DNA of 61,397 nucleotides from an uncultured Oscillospiraceae bacterium (lineage in GTDB: Bacteria; Bacillota; Clostridia; Oscillospirales; Ruminococcaceae). A model generated the notes under the pieces. The model was not told where the DNA came from. It saw only the letters and a program-made list of their open reading frames with translations, and searched no databases. The translations under genes were made by a program, and so were the position numbers. The stretch covers positions 1 to 61,397 of the forward strand of contig CAKSPC010000007.1 of NCBI GenBank assembly GCA_934481445.1, given 5' to 3'. Below, in pieces: positions 51,830 to 60,780 of the stretch (its first letter is position 1; every line of letters begins with the position of its first letter).

Positions 51830-52594
51830 ATGAGATTTGACCTTGATATGCCCGCATGGAAATGGCCATTCTACATCATGCGGCACCCCTTTGAAGGCTT
51901 TGAAGACTTAAGATGGAAAAAAGCCTACAACATGAAGGTCGCAATGGTGATCGTAGCGCTGTTCTTTATCGTCAGTGTCTGCGACCAGCTGATGACGGGC
52001 TTCCCCTTCAACAACAACTATGTTAAGATCTTCAACATCGTCCCCATCGTTATCCAGTCCATCGTACTCTTCTTTACATGGGTAATCGGAAACTGGTCGC
52101 TGTGTACTCTGTTCGACGGCGAGGGCACGATGAAAAACATCTGCGTAAACTCAGCGTATGCGCTCGTTCCCTACATCATCGGTAAGGTAATCAACATTAT
52201 CCTTTCCAACTGCCTCGTAAGGAGCGAAGGTGCCTTCATCACCTTCGTAAGCTACGTTGCGATAGTGTGGTCGGCGATGCTGCTGATCTCGGGCATGAGG
52301 ACGGTTCACCAGTATTCGATACCCAAGACGATCCTGTTCATGTTCATTACGCTGCTGGCAATGGTGGTCATCATCATTCTGCTGGTTCTTCTCATATCTC
52401 TCTTCCAGCAGGTTTACCTTTTCGTATACTCCATCTACACGGAGCTGCTTTACAGATTCTCCAACCTCGAACCCACAACGCTTATACTTATATTCATCGG
52501 CGTTATCGTAGCGGTCGTTGCTATCGTTATTGCAGCTTACACAGCTTTCGAAAAGGCTCAGCTGAAGAAAGAAATGAAGAAACTCAATTCGTAA
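51830..52594 (+). CDS. Yip1-family membrane protein
   Basis: The 254-residue protein has five or so hydrophobic helices and the Yip1-domain look (HPFEGFEDLRWKKAYNMKVA at the start, FTWVIGNWSLCTLFDGEGTM, ending in a Lys-rich tail). Bacterial Yip1 proteins have no assigned reaction. It starts 3 bases after the NHL-TPR gene, with AAGGAGG inside that gene's end, so the two are coupled. A role in assembling or tuning the transport complex is inferred only from position. Confidence 0.75.
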   Translation: MRFDLDMPAWKWPFYIMRHPFEGFEDLRWKKAYNMKVAMVIVALFFIVSVCDQLMTGFPFNNNYVKIFNIVPIVIQSIVLFFTWVIGNWSLCTLFDGEGTMKNICVNSAYALVPYIIGKVINIILSNCLVRSEGAFITFVSYVAIVWSAMLLISGMRTVHQYSIPKTILFMFITLLAMVVIIILLVLLISLFQQVYLFVYSIYTELLYRFSNLEPTTLILIFIGVIVAVVAIVIAAYTAFEKAQLKKEMKKLNS

Positions 52595-52642
52595 TGCTTA
52601 TGCCAAATACAGGCTTTGAATATTGAAAATGGTGGTGTGAAA

Positions 52643-55018
52643 ATGCTCAAATTACGCAAGAAAATACTTGTCGGAGTGCTTTGCGCAGCAATGGTGCTCT
52701 CGGCAAGCCAGAGTGCGTGGTCTGAATCCGCCGAGGTTACGGATACTGCAGAAGCACCTGTTTCCGACACAGCGGATACAGGCGACGAAGCGGAAGCCGA
52801 TACCGAGGCAGACGCAGACGCGGACGCTTCCGAGGAGGAAGAAGTTACTTCCATAACCGAGGAAGAGGCTCTCGCCGAAATGACAGAGTATGCGCGCACG
52901 GACAGCCTTGTTCTGCTGGTAAACGAGCAGACGGGTGTGTTTGCGGTGCAGAATCTTAAGGACGGCAAATACACATGGAGCAATCCGTTCAATTCCGACT
53001 ATGACCCCAACGTAAAGAGCGGAACCAAGAAGTCCGAGCTGAAGTCGTCCATGGTCATCGACGCCGTAAAGGTAACGGATACGGAAGCTCCCAGCTCGAC
53101 GCTGCGTGCCGCACAGTCGGGTGACCTCAGCATCGAAAAGACGGAAAACGGCTTCAAGGCAACCGTTACTTTCTCCAACGAAGGTATCACTATCCCTTAC
53201 TACGTTACCGTGACCGACGATCACTTTGATGTTTCCGTCGCAGTCGACGAAATCTTTGAAACAGAGATCAACGATCCCACGAATATCAAGGAGGCGTCGC
53301 GTTCTGTCGTAAACATCAACCTCTTCCAGGATCTTGGTGCAGGCTATGTTGACGAGGAAGGCTACATCGTTACCCCCGACGGTTCCGGTGCGGTCATCAA
53401 CTTCAACAACGGCAAGACCGGCGCAGCCGAGTACAACCAGCAGATCTACGGCAGAGATCTGGCGATAAGCCAGGATATGGCTCCCAAGAAGACAGAACAG
53501 GCTTACCTGCCGATGCTCGGCATCGTTAAGGACGACAGCGCTCTTCTCGCAGTCGTAACCGACGGCGCAGCTTATGCGACCGCAAGAGCGACAGTTTCCG
53601 GACAGAGAGCAACGGGTTACAACTCCGCATGGTTCCAGTTCGCGATACGCTCTACAGACAGCTATTACATGGGCGGATCCAATGCCTCCTCTCTCAAGGC
53701 TTACCAGACAAACAGGATCCCCGAATCCAGAGTGTCCGTAAGATATTACCCCATCGCCAAGGAAGGCGCAAGCTACGTTGACGTCGCTCTTCGCTATCAG
53801 AAGTACCTCGTTGACGAGCAGGGACTCACCAAAAAGACAACTGCGGATCAGTCGCCGTTCTATCTTGATATCTTCGGCGGCACCGTTAAGGAGCGCTCCG
53901 TTATCGGTTTCCCCGTTAAGCTCGAAACTCCTGCTACGACCTACGAACAGGCCAAGCAGATCGTTGAAGAGTTCTACAACGCGGGCGTTGACGATCTGAT
54001 GATCTCCTACATTGACTTCAACAAGGCGGGTATCACAAGCCGCATTTCGAGCAGTGTTGAATATTCCGGCACCCTCGGCGGCAAGAATAAGTTCACCGCT
54101 CTCAAGGATTACTGCACAGGCATCGGCGCAACGCTTATCCCCGATGTAGACCTCATGAACTACGAAAGAAGCGGCAACGGCTACTCCAAGACCGGCGCGT
54201 CCGTTATCGGCGTAACCAAGGCATACGCTGTTCAGAATGTTTATGAGCTCGCGTTCGGCACTCCCCATGATACAAGAACAGGATGGTACATCCTTACACC
54301 TGCATACCTTACAAAGGCATACGGCGCGATTGTATCCAGCTACGTTTCCGAGGGAATGAGCGCTATCTCCGTAGGCGACGGCACGAATATGCTGTACAGC
54401 GATTTCAGCGGCAACCAGAACAAGGCAACATCCAGACAGCAGGCTGTTGAGAACCTCAAGCAGGGCTATGAGATGATCAACAACAGCGGCATGACTTTCG
54501 TTACATCCGCTTGCAACAGCTATGCAATTCCTTATGCGGACTACATCAAGGATGTTCCGCTTTACAGCAGCGGCTTCGATCTTTACGACTACGATATCCC
54601 GCTGTATGAGATCGTTATCCACGGTTATATCCCCTACACTACCAAGGCTAAGAACGCAAGCTCCGGTGCGGATGAGCTCTTCCTGCTCTCCGTTGCAACA
54701 GGTACTCCCGTTCACTACGAGGTAATGTACGGCGACCCGAACGATTTCACAGACTGCTCTTACGACGAGCTGTTCTACACTAACTACAGAGGCTGGGTAG
54801 AAACCGCCGCGAACGAATACAGGCTCTGCAAGGACATTGTATCCAAGGTTTCCGAGGCGACTATCACAGACTTCAAGTACCTCTCCGAGGACGTTGTCGA
54901 AACAACATTCTCCGACGGCACAGTTTTCAAGGCTGACCTTGCGAACTACACCCTTGAGGTAAACGGCAAGGCAGTTGACCTTGCACAATACGGACTGAAA
55001 GGAGCGACAACTGACTGA
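52643..55018 (+). CDS. DUF5696-type exported protein
   Basis: The 791-residue protein has a signal peptide (about 1-27), a Glu/Asp/Ala-rich linker (about 30-75), beta-rich N-terminal domain (about 80-300) and a large alpha/beta barrel-like part (about 380-700: LMISYIDFNKAGITS, GATLIPDVDLMNYERSG, GMSAISVGDGTNMLYSDFSG). The pattern fits DUF5696 proteins, which occur with sugar ABC transporters in Firmicutes and may be unrecognised glycosidases. YIDF, DVDL and DGTNMLYSD carry acidic residues that could be catalytic. Start at 52643 follows GGTGG; a TTG at 52616 has no site. The stop overlaps the next ATG. Confidence 0.72.
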   Translation: MLKLRKKILVGVLCAAMVLSASQSAWSESAEVTDTAEAPVSDTADTGDEAEADTEADADADASEEEEVTSITEEEALAEMTEYARTDSLVLLVNEQTGVFAVQNLKDGKYTWSNPFNSDYDPNVKSGTKKSELKSSMVIDAVKVTDTEAPSSTLRAAQSGDLSIEKTENGFKATVTFSNEGITIPYYVTVTDDHFDVSVAVDEIFETEINDPTNIKEASRSVVNINLFQDLGAGYVDEEGYIVTPDGSGAVINFNNGKTGAAEYNQQIYGRDLAISQDMAPKKTEQAYLPMLGIVKDDSALLAVVTDGAAYATARATVSGQRATGYNSAWFQFAIRSTDSYYMGGSNASSLKAYQTNRIPESRVSVRYYPIAKEGASYVDVALRYQKYLVDEQGLTKKTTADQSPFYLDIFGGTVKERSVIGFPVKLETPATTYEQAKQIVEEFYNAGVDDLMISYIDFNKAGITSRISSSVEYSGTLGGKNKFTALKDYCTGIGATLIPDVDLMNYERSGNGYSKTGASVIGVTKAYAVQNVYELAFGTPHDTRTGWYILTPAYLTKAYGAIVSSYVSEGMSAISVGDGTNMLYSDFSGNQNKATSRQQAVENLKQGYEMINNSGMTFVTSACNSYAIPYADYIKDVPLYSSGFDLYDYDIPLYEIVIHGYIPYTTKAKNASSGADELFLLSVATGTPVHYEVMYGDPNDFTDCSYDELFYTNYRGWVETAANEYRLCKDIVSKVSEATITDFKYLSEDVVETTFSDGTVFKADLANYTLEVNGKAVDLAQYGLKGATTD

Positions 55019-56166
55019 TGAATGACGAAAGAAATTTCGACATTGAGAGCGGTTCCGAAGTGAACCCCGTCAATGATGTTCCGGCCGCTGCCGAAACAGA
55101 AACGGTCATTGCCGAGGCTCCGGCTCCCGTCAGGGTTTCTGCACATAACACCGCTGCTGCGGCTGCGTTTAACGCCGCCAACGAAGAGGTCGATATCCGC
55201 AGAAAAGACGGCGAAAAGGTTCAGCGCAAGATTAAGACCAACAAGATCCCCTATGAGAAGAAAAAGTGGCTGTACGGCTACGGATTCATCGCTCTGTGGG
55301 CAATAGGCACGCTTTGGCTGTTCATCATCCCCGTACTCACATCTTTGTGGTACTCGCTGTGTAATACCCAGCTGCTCGATAAGGCGGGCGCACTTGAGGT
55401 CGGCATGACCTCCGCAGGTATCTATACCGAGTGGAACAACTTCGGCAACTACATCAAGGCGTTCACCGTCGACACCGACTACCCGCAGCTGCTTGCGCAG
55501 TCGCTGGGTGAGATCCTCCCGCAGGCTGCGGTAATACTGATATTCTCCCTGTTCATCGCGGTTATACTTAATCAGAAGTTCAGAGGAAGGACTCTCTCAA
55601 GAGCGATATTCTTCCTGCCTGTTCTGATCGCAACGGGTCCCGTAATCTCAGTTATCAACGGTGATATGGCTTCCCAGGGCGTATCCGACGCCGCACAGTT
55701 CAGCTCGCTGTTCAAGACAGACCTTGTAACGGAGCTGATGGAGTTCATCGGTATCTACAACATCAACCAGACCTTTACAGAATTCATTCAGGACATCACA
55801 TCCAACGTTCTGAACCTTGTTTGGAACTCGGGTATCCAGATCCTGATCTTCCTGTCCGCACTCCAGAACATCCCGCCGTCCGCAAAGGAAGCGGCAAACA
55901 TGGAGGGCGCGACCGCGTGGGAATTCTTCTGGAAGATAACATTCCCGATCATCTCCCCGATGATCCTTGCAAACCTTGTTTACACAATCATCGACGCGTT
56001 CGTTTCCACAGACAACGTTGTCATGAAGTATGTGCTCCAGCAGTCCAGACAGTGGGAGTACGGCTATTCCGCGGCACTTGCGTGGGTATACTTCGCTATC
56101 GTCGGCGCGGTACTCGGTCTGGTATGCTTTATCGTAAACAGATTTGTTTACTACGAGAATGAATAA
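55018..56166 (+). CDS. Sugar ABC transporter permease with long N-terminal tail (MalF type)
   Basis: The 382-residue protein has a soluble, charged tail of about 90 residues before six helices and the EAA loop KEAANMEGATAWEFFWKITF (about 289-308). The tail is unusual for the family. The ATG overlaps the DUF5696 stop (TGATG), so translation is coupled. It begins a second permease pair; the window shows no second solute-binding protein next to it. Confidence 0.87.
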   Translation: MNDERNFDIESGSEVNPVNDVPAAAETETVIAEAPAPVRVSAHNTAAAAAFNAANEEVDIRRKDGEKVQRKIKTNKIPYEKKKWLYGYGFIALWAIGTLWLFIIPVLTSLWYSLCNTQLLDKAGALEVGMTSAGIYTEWNNFGNYIKAFTVDTDYPQLLAQSLGEILPQAAVILIFSLFIAVILNQKFRGRTLSRAIFFLPVLIATGPVISVINGDMASQGVSDAAQFSSLFKTDLVTELMEFIGIYNINQTFTEFIQDITSNVLNLVWNSGIQILIFLSALQNIPPSAKEAANMEGATAWEFFWKITFPIISPMILANLVYTIIDAFVSTDNVVMKYVLQQSRQWEYGYSAALAWVYFAIVGAVLGLVCFIVNRFVYYENE

Positions 56167-56179
56167 GGAGGTTGGAGAA

Positions 56180-57409
56180 GTGACAGAGAATAATATTTTT
56201 CCGAACGAGGAAAACATGAATGTTACTGATCAGCCTGCTGAAAACGTAACAGAAAACGCAGAAGAGAGCATGGTTGCCACCGCCGCCGAGGCGGAGGACG
56301 CAACTCTCGCAAGCGTTGCCGAAACAATGGCTGACATCAATGTGGACGGCGCGGCGTCAGCCGCGGCTGTTCCCGCAGCCAAGCCTGCAAAGGCTAAGAA
56401 GAAAAAGGACGACTACCGCGTAAGCAACTTCGACATCATCAAAAACTACCGTCACTACAACGCCAAGGAGAGAAAGCACTACAACTACATCTTCTGGCGT
56501 CGTATCGGCAGCTATGTTTGGCCGCTGTTCAGATTTATCATCATCTTCGGCCTGTCGTTCGTCATCCTTTACCCTATCCTGTATATGATCTCTACATCCC
56601 TGCGTCCGCAGGCGGAAATGAACGACCCATCCGTAATGTGGATACCCAAGACAATCCGCTTTGAGAACTTCACGGAGATCTGGCAGGCGATCAACTACCC
56701 CAGCACCCTCTGGAACACACTGATACTCAACATCGTATCTTCTGTGCTTCAGGTAGGAACCTGCGCGCTGACAGGCTACGGCTTTGCGCGTTTTAAGTTC
56801 AAGGGCAAGAACTTCCTGTTCGTCATAGTCCTGCTTCAGATCATCGTTCCTACTCAGATCATCATGATCCCGCAGTATATGCAGTTCAGATATTTCGATA
56901 TCTTCGGTCTGCTGACTGCATTCACCGGCAATTCCATCTCCCTTGTAAACACGAACTTCGCGATGTACATCCCGGCGCTGTTCTGTAACGGTATCCGTGC
57001 AGGTCTGTTCATCTACCTGTTCAGACAGTTCTTCCGCGGTCTGCCCAAGGAGCTGGAGGACGCTGCGTACCTCGACGGCTGCGGCCCGTTCAAGACATTT
57101 ATCAGCGTAATGGTCCCCAACGCGGCAAGCTCGTTCCTGACGGTATTCATCTTCTCCATCGTATGGTACTGGAACGACTACTATGTAAGCTCCATGTTCT
57201 TCAACGACCCCAACACCATCTCGCTGAAGATCGCGAACATTTCCAACATCATCTCGATGTACCTGACAGGTGAGATCGGCGTTGCTTCCGACTACATCGT
57301 TTGGATGGAGGCAGGATGCCTGCTGGCTATCGCGCCTATCGTTATCATGTATATCTTCCTTCAGAAGTACTTCACGGAAGGTATCGAGCGTGCAGGTCTT
57401 GCTAACTGA
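56180..57409 (+). CDS. Sugar ABC transporter permease with long N-terminal tail (MalG type)
   Basis: The 409-residue protein has about 120 cytoplasmic residues before the first helix: an acidic Ala/Glu stretch, then a basic [12 protein letters not shown] segment and [12 protein letters not shown]. Six helices follow, with the EAA loop [20 protein letters not shown] (about 297-316). Pairs with the preceding permease. Start GTG at 56180 after AAGGAGG; a longer frame from 56144 overlaps the upstream gene. Last gene of the cluster. Confidence 0.87.
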   Translation: MTENNIFPNEENMNVTDQPAENVTENAEESMVATAAEAEDATLASVAETMADINVDGAASAAAVPAAKPAKAKKKKDDYRVSNFDIIKNYRHYNAKERKHYNYIFWRRIGSYVWPLFRFIIIFGLSFVILYPILYMISTSLRPQAEMNDPSVMWIPKTIRFENFTEIWQAINYPSTLWNTLILNIVSSVLQVGTCALTGYGFARFKFKGKNFLFVIVLLQIIVPTQIIMIPQYMQFRYFDIFGLLTAFTGNSISLVNTNFAMYIPALFCNGIRAGLFIYLFRQFFRGLPKELEDAAYLDGCGPFKTFISVMVPNAASSFLTVFIFSIVWYWNDYYVSSMFFNDPNTISLKIANISNIISMYLTGEIGVASDYIVWMEAGCLLAIAPIVIMYIFLQKYFTEGIERAGLAN

Positions 57410-57464
57410 TTTCGGTTTTTCGACATCATTCTGCAGGAAACTGCAGCTTACCCAAACAAAATCG

Positions 57465-57495
57465 AACAGCCCTCGGCTATACGAGGGCTGTTTTG
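57465..57495 (+). terminator. Terminator of the ABC cluster
   Basis: AACAGCCCTCG-GCTATA-CGAGGGCTGTTTT hairpin, 55 bases after the last permease stop. Confidence 0.9.
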
Positions 57496-57549
57496 GCATT
57501 GAACAGACGCGGTTTTCGGTGTAGATACCTGCTGCGGAAAGGAAAACGC

Positions 57550-57996
57550 ATGGCAAGATTTGTAGAGATATTCAGCGACGGCGCGTGCAGCGGCAACCCG
57601 GGTCCCGGGGGGTACGGCGCAATCCTCCGCTGTGACGGTAAGGAGATCGAATTAAGCGGCGGTGATCATCACACCACCAACAACCGCATGGAGCTTCTCG
57701 GGGTGATAACCTCGCTGGAAAAGCTCAAATACCCCTGCAAGGTGCGCGTAACCACCGACAGCAAATATGTCGTCGACGGCGTTACAAAGGGCTGGGCGCG
57801 TGGCTGGAAAAAGCGCGGCTGGAAGAAATCCGACGGCAAGCCCGCGCTCAATCCCGAGCTGTGGGAGCGCCTGCTGGCGCAGCTTGACAGGCACGAGGTG
57901 GAGTTCTGCTGGATAAAGGGTCATGCGGGTCATGCGGAAAACGAGCGCTGCGACAGGCTCGCAGTGGCTCAGCGGGATATATTTGCGGGGAAGTGA
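57550..57996 (+). CDS. rnhA: Ribonuclease HI
   Basis: The 148-residue enzyme cuts the RNA strand of RNA-DNA hybrids. Catalytic residues are in place: Asp in [14 protein letters not shown] (about 9), Glu in NNRMELLGV (about 48), Asp in [10 protein letters not shown] (about 70) and the Asp in [10 protein letters not shown], with the basic handle [15 protein letters not shown]. Length is normal. Start at 57550 follows AAAGGA; a frame from 57493 lies partly in the terminator. queH follows after 4 bases. Confidence 0.95.
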   Translation: MARFVEIFSDGACSGNPGPGGYGAILRCDGKEIELSGGDHHTTNNRMELLGVITSLEKLKYPCKVRVTTDSKYVVDGVTKGWARGWKKRGWKKSDGKPALNPELWERLLAQLDRHEVEFCWIKGHAGHAENERCDRLAVAQRDIFAGK

Positions 57997-58000
57997 CAGC

Positions 58001-58654
58001 ATGGAACAAAAGATAAATTACAGCCGCAGGCTCGAGGAGATAATTGCGAACCTCGGCGGGGAAGTACCGAAGCTGCTTATGCATAGCTGCTGCGGCCCGT
58101 GCTCGAGTTATTGCCTTGAATATCTCTCGCAGTATTTCAGCATTACGGTGCTGTATTATGACCCGAACATCTCCCCCGAGGAGGAATACCGCAAGCGCGA
58201 AAACGAGCAGCGCCGCCTAATCGGGCAGCTTCCGACAAAGCATAAGGTCACATTCGTGCCCGACCGCTACGATCCGAATGAGTTCTACAGCGCCGTAAAA
58301 GGCCACGAAAGCGACTCCGAGGGCGGCGAAAGGTGCATGATATGTTATCGGCTGCGGCTCGGCCGCGCGGCGGAATACGCGGCGGAAAACGGGTTTGATT
58401 ATTTCTGCTCCACGCTGTCGATAAGCCCGATGAAAAACTGCGCCGCACTGAACAGGATAGGCGGGGAGCTTTCGGAAATATACAACGTAAAGCACCTGCC
58501 AAATGATTTCAAGAAGCACGGCGGGTATCTGCGCTCGATAGAGCTTAGCAGGGAATACGGGATGTATCGGCAGAATTACTGCGGGTGCGTGTTCTCGAAA
58601 AGGGAAGCGGAGCGCCGCGACGCCGAGCGTGCAGCGCGGGAAAAATCCGAATAA
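58001..58654 (+). CDS. queH: Epoxyqueuosine reductase QueH
   Basis: The 217-residue protein is a QueH (formerly DUF208) enzyme that reduces epoxyqueuosine in tRNA to queuosine. Iron-sulfur ligands are visible as HSCCGPCSSYC (about 28-38), RCMICYRLR (about 112-120) and NYCGC near the end. SPMKN and HLPNDFKKHGGYLRSIELS are conserved blocks. It is 4 bases after rnhA and probably cotranscribed. No other queuosine genes are in the window, so the cell may salvage queuine. Confidence 0.93.
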   Translation: MEQKINYSRRLEEIIANLGGEVPKLLMHSCCGPCSSYCLEYLSQYFSITVLYYDPNISPEEEYRKRENEQRRLIGQLPTKHKVTFVPDRYDPNEFYSAVKGHESDSEGGERCMICYRLRLGRAAEYAAENGFDYFCSTLSISPMKNCAALNRIGGELSEIYNVKHLPNDFKKHGGYLRSIELSREYGMYRQNYCGCVFSKREAERRDAERAAREKSE

Positions 58655-58680
58655 AAAGGGGCGGGAACACCCGCCCTTTA
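58655..58680. terminator. Bidirectional terminator between queH and the transglutaminase gene
   Basis: AAAGGGGCGGG-AACA-CCCGCCCTTT with T-rich or A-rich flanks on both sides, shared by two convergent genes. Confidence 0.85.
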
Positions 58681-58681
58681 T

Positions 58682-59830
58682 TTATTGCCCGAAATAATCC
58701 CGAAGTTCGGTCTTTCGCGCCCTGTGCCCCTGCGAGAAAAGAATATCCCCCGCGTCGAAGAACTTCCCGTAGACCTCCCCCTGATTATACTGTCCGCCCG
58801 AGTATGCGTTGGTCGTGTCCCATACGGTGTCGACGTTAATTTTCCGCCCGTCGATGACAACAATGTTCCATTCATGCAGCGCGGTATGCTCCAGCCGCTT
58901 TGCATAGTCAAATTCGCCCCGAAGCGCGTCGCCGTTTACGCTGTAGCAGGTGATATCCTGAGCGCTGCACAGTGCCGTGTAAAGGTTTGCAAAGCCTATG
59001 CAGACCGTCCTGTGCGTTTCAAGAACGTGCGAAAGCGATACGGTTTCCATATCCACCGAATCATGCCGCGCGTCGAAGTCGTAGTAAATGTTGACGGAAA
59101 CCCACTCTGCAAGCGCCCGCGCCTTGTCGTAGTCGTCGGTGATGCCCTCGCATATTCTGTCGGAAAGCTCCCGCACCTGCGAAAGTACTTCGGCGAGCTG
59201 TTCCGCGGTGCCGTTCGGCATGATGTATTCCGCGGTGTATTCGGCGGAAAGTTCCGTGGCGTTATCCAGCGATGCTTCGTTTATCTCCCGCACCGCCGAG
59301 AAATCCCCCTCGATTATGGAAGTCCCGTCGGTATAGAATTTGTAGTCATACACTAACCCCGAACCGTCGCCGAAGAACATTTCGAGTTCGATTACATCGC
59401 CGGCTTTGTTTTGGGTGTTGAATTTAAGGGTGTATTCGCTGCCGTTCCTGATTTCATCGGGAATTTGTGCCGTGTCGGATGCAAGCAACGCGGAAATAGA
59501 CATGGTTTCCGGGCAGGTGCCCGAAACCGTCAGCACGGCGCCGTCATATTCCGCATAGATGGAATGCTGCGGGTCGCCGCAGAGCATGGCTTTCTCCGTT
59601 TTGGCGGAAGGCGCTTTGCCGCTTTCGGCGGGAATATCCTCCGTTGTTTCGGGCGGAGTTGTATTTGCTTCGGAATCATCATCCGTAACAACGGGCGCAG
59701 ACAGCGTTTCCGACGGCTCATTATAGGTAAACTCGGGAACCGCACGGTTCGCAAGAAAATTCGCCGCGCATACCCCTGCAACTATCAGCGCCCCCGCGGA
59801 AACGGGGAGAAATACATATTTTTTGTTCAT
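58682..59830 (-). CDS. Transglutaminase-like exported or membrane-anchored protein
   Basis: The 382-residue protein has an N-terminal membrane segment (about 8-28), a Thr/Glu-rich linker, a beta domain and a transglutaminase-like core (about 215-382). The Cys-His-Asp triad is visible: Cys in HRTVCIGFANLYTALC, His in ALHEWNIVVIDG, Asp in NVDTVWDT. Bacterial proteins of this type are mostly cysteine peptidases or act at the envelope. GAGGAA precedes the ATG. Its promoter overlaps the stop of the DUF4830 gene. Confidence 0.82.
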   Translation of the reverse strand: MNKKYVFLPVSAGALIVAGVCAANFLANRAVPEFTYNEPSETLSAPVVTDDDSEANTTPPETTEDIPAESGKAPSAKTEKAMLCGDPQHSIYAEYDGAVLTVSGTCPETMSISALLASDTAQIPDEIRNGSEYTLKFNTQNKAGDVIELEMFFGDGSGLVYDYKFYTDGTSIIEGDFSAVREINEASLDNATELSAEYTAEYIMPNGTAEQLAEVLSQVRELSDRICEGITDDYDKARALAEWVSVNIYYDFDARHDSVDMETVSLSHVLETHRTVCIGFANLYTALCSAQDITCYSVNGDALRGEFDYAKRLEHTALHEWNIVVIDGRKINVDTVWDTTNAYSGGQYNQGEVYGKFFDAGDILFSQGHRARKTELRDYFGQ

Positions 59831-59870
59831 CTTTATTCCTCGTCATATTGTGCAATGAGGTTTTGTGTAT

Positions 59871-59899
59871 ATTGTACAACAGACGAGGCGGTTTGTCAA
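59871..59899 (-). promoter_or_regulatory. Sigma-A promoter of the transglutaminase-like gene
   Basis: TTGACA (59894-59899), 17 bases, TACAAT (59871-59876) on the minus strand, with the -35 box over the upstream gene's stop codon. Confidence 0.8.
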
Positions 59900-60345
59900 T
59901 CGGTTTGTTTCGCCAGTACAGTAACGAAGCCGTCCGCCTCGGCAGAGGAAATGTCTGCGCCGATTATCTCGCCGTCAAGCACCAGCAGGTGCGCGTATAT
60001 CGGCACGGAAGATCCCTCCGCTCCTTTAAGCGCATAGGTGTACTCCTTAACGGAGCAGGCGCGGTATTTCCGCAGGTCAAACCCCTGCTCCTTCTGGAGG
60101 GCGTTGTACTGCTCGTATGCCTCGTCAAACCGCACGGGAATACGCACCTCCTTAACATCCGTGTGTGTCAGACCCGCGTCCCAGCCGTAGCTGCTTATGT
60201 AGGTGATGCGCTGCTCATTGGTTTCGCCGCTTATCCCGCCCGCCCCGCCGGAGCAAAGCTTGACAAGGCACCACACCGCCGCCCCCAGCAGCAGAATGAC
60301 GCCGAATATAAGCGATTTGCCCGAGTGCCTGTGCTTTTCAGACAT
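59896..60345 (-). CDS. DUF4830-like membrane-anchored protein
   Basis: The 149-residue protein has a short basic cytoplasmic end, one membrane helix (about 11-32) and an outer domain of about 110 residues with the DUF4830-like sequence ISSYGWDAG, VRIPVRFDEAYEQYNALQKE, GFDLRKY. No function is known. GGAGG lies 8 bases before the ATG. Together with the transglutaminase-like gene downstream it forms a minus-strand pair of membrane-anchored proteins. Confidence 0.72.
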   Translation of the reverse strand: MSEKHRHSGKSLIFGVILLLGAAVWCLVKLCSGGAGGISGETNEQRITYISSYGWDAGLTHTDVKEVRIPVRFDEAYEQYNALQKEQGFDLRKYRACSVKEYTYALKGAEGSSVPIYAHLLVLDGEIIGADISSAEADGFVTVLAKQTD

Positions 60346-60780
60346 AAAAAATCCTCCTTTTTGATAGCCTGTCTGATTTTATGATGCGGCGGCGTACAAT
60401 ATTACAATGCATTCATTGGGCATATTTCACAAATACACCGTGAAAAACTGCAGCCCCTCATGACAAAGGCGGTAATATCACCAAAAACCCCTAAACCCCT
60501 TTGTTATAAACGCCAAAAAAAGTTCACGCAGTTATCACATTGGCGGAAATGTGCTGATTTTTTGTGCAAATAGACTAGCGAACAGCCGTTTTTTTGTCAT
60601 TTTTTTGTCAACGTTAGTGAAAATAGATAAACGCATGAAAAAATATTTGTTGACTTAGGCTCTTTTATTTTCGGGCTGTTTTTGGTATTATATTAGTAAC
60701 GGCAATAGGGTCGTTGCGTTTCGTTACGTCTATATGCAGGCCCTGTTCAGAATAAAAGTACATCAGGAGGTCATTATTAT
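60346..60780. other. Intergenic region upstream of the MsmX-type ATPase
   Basis: About 435 bases, AT-rich in the second half, without a gene. An extended -10 element TGG-TATTAT (60683-60691) is the best promoter candidate for the downstream ATPase; no good -35 box accompanies it. A leader of about 85 bases follows, ending in AGGAGG. Confidence 0.45.

Noticed and set aside
52652..54988. 778-codon minus-strand open frame opposite the DUF5696 gene
   Set aside because: Shadow of the biased codon use of the real gene; Cys/Val-rich product without any known pattern.
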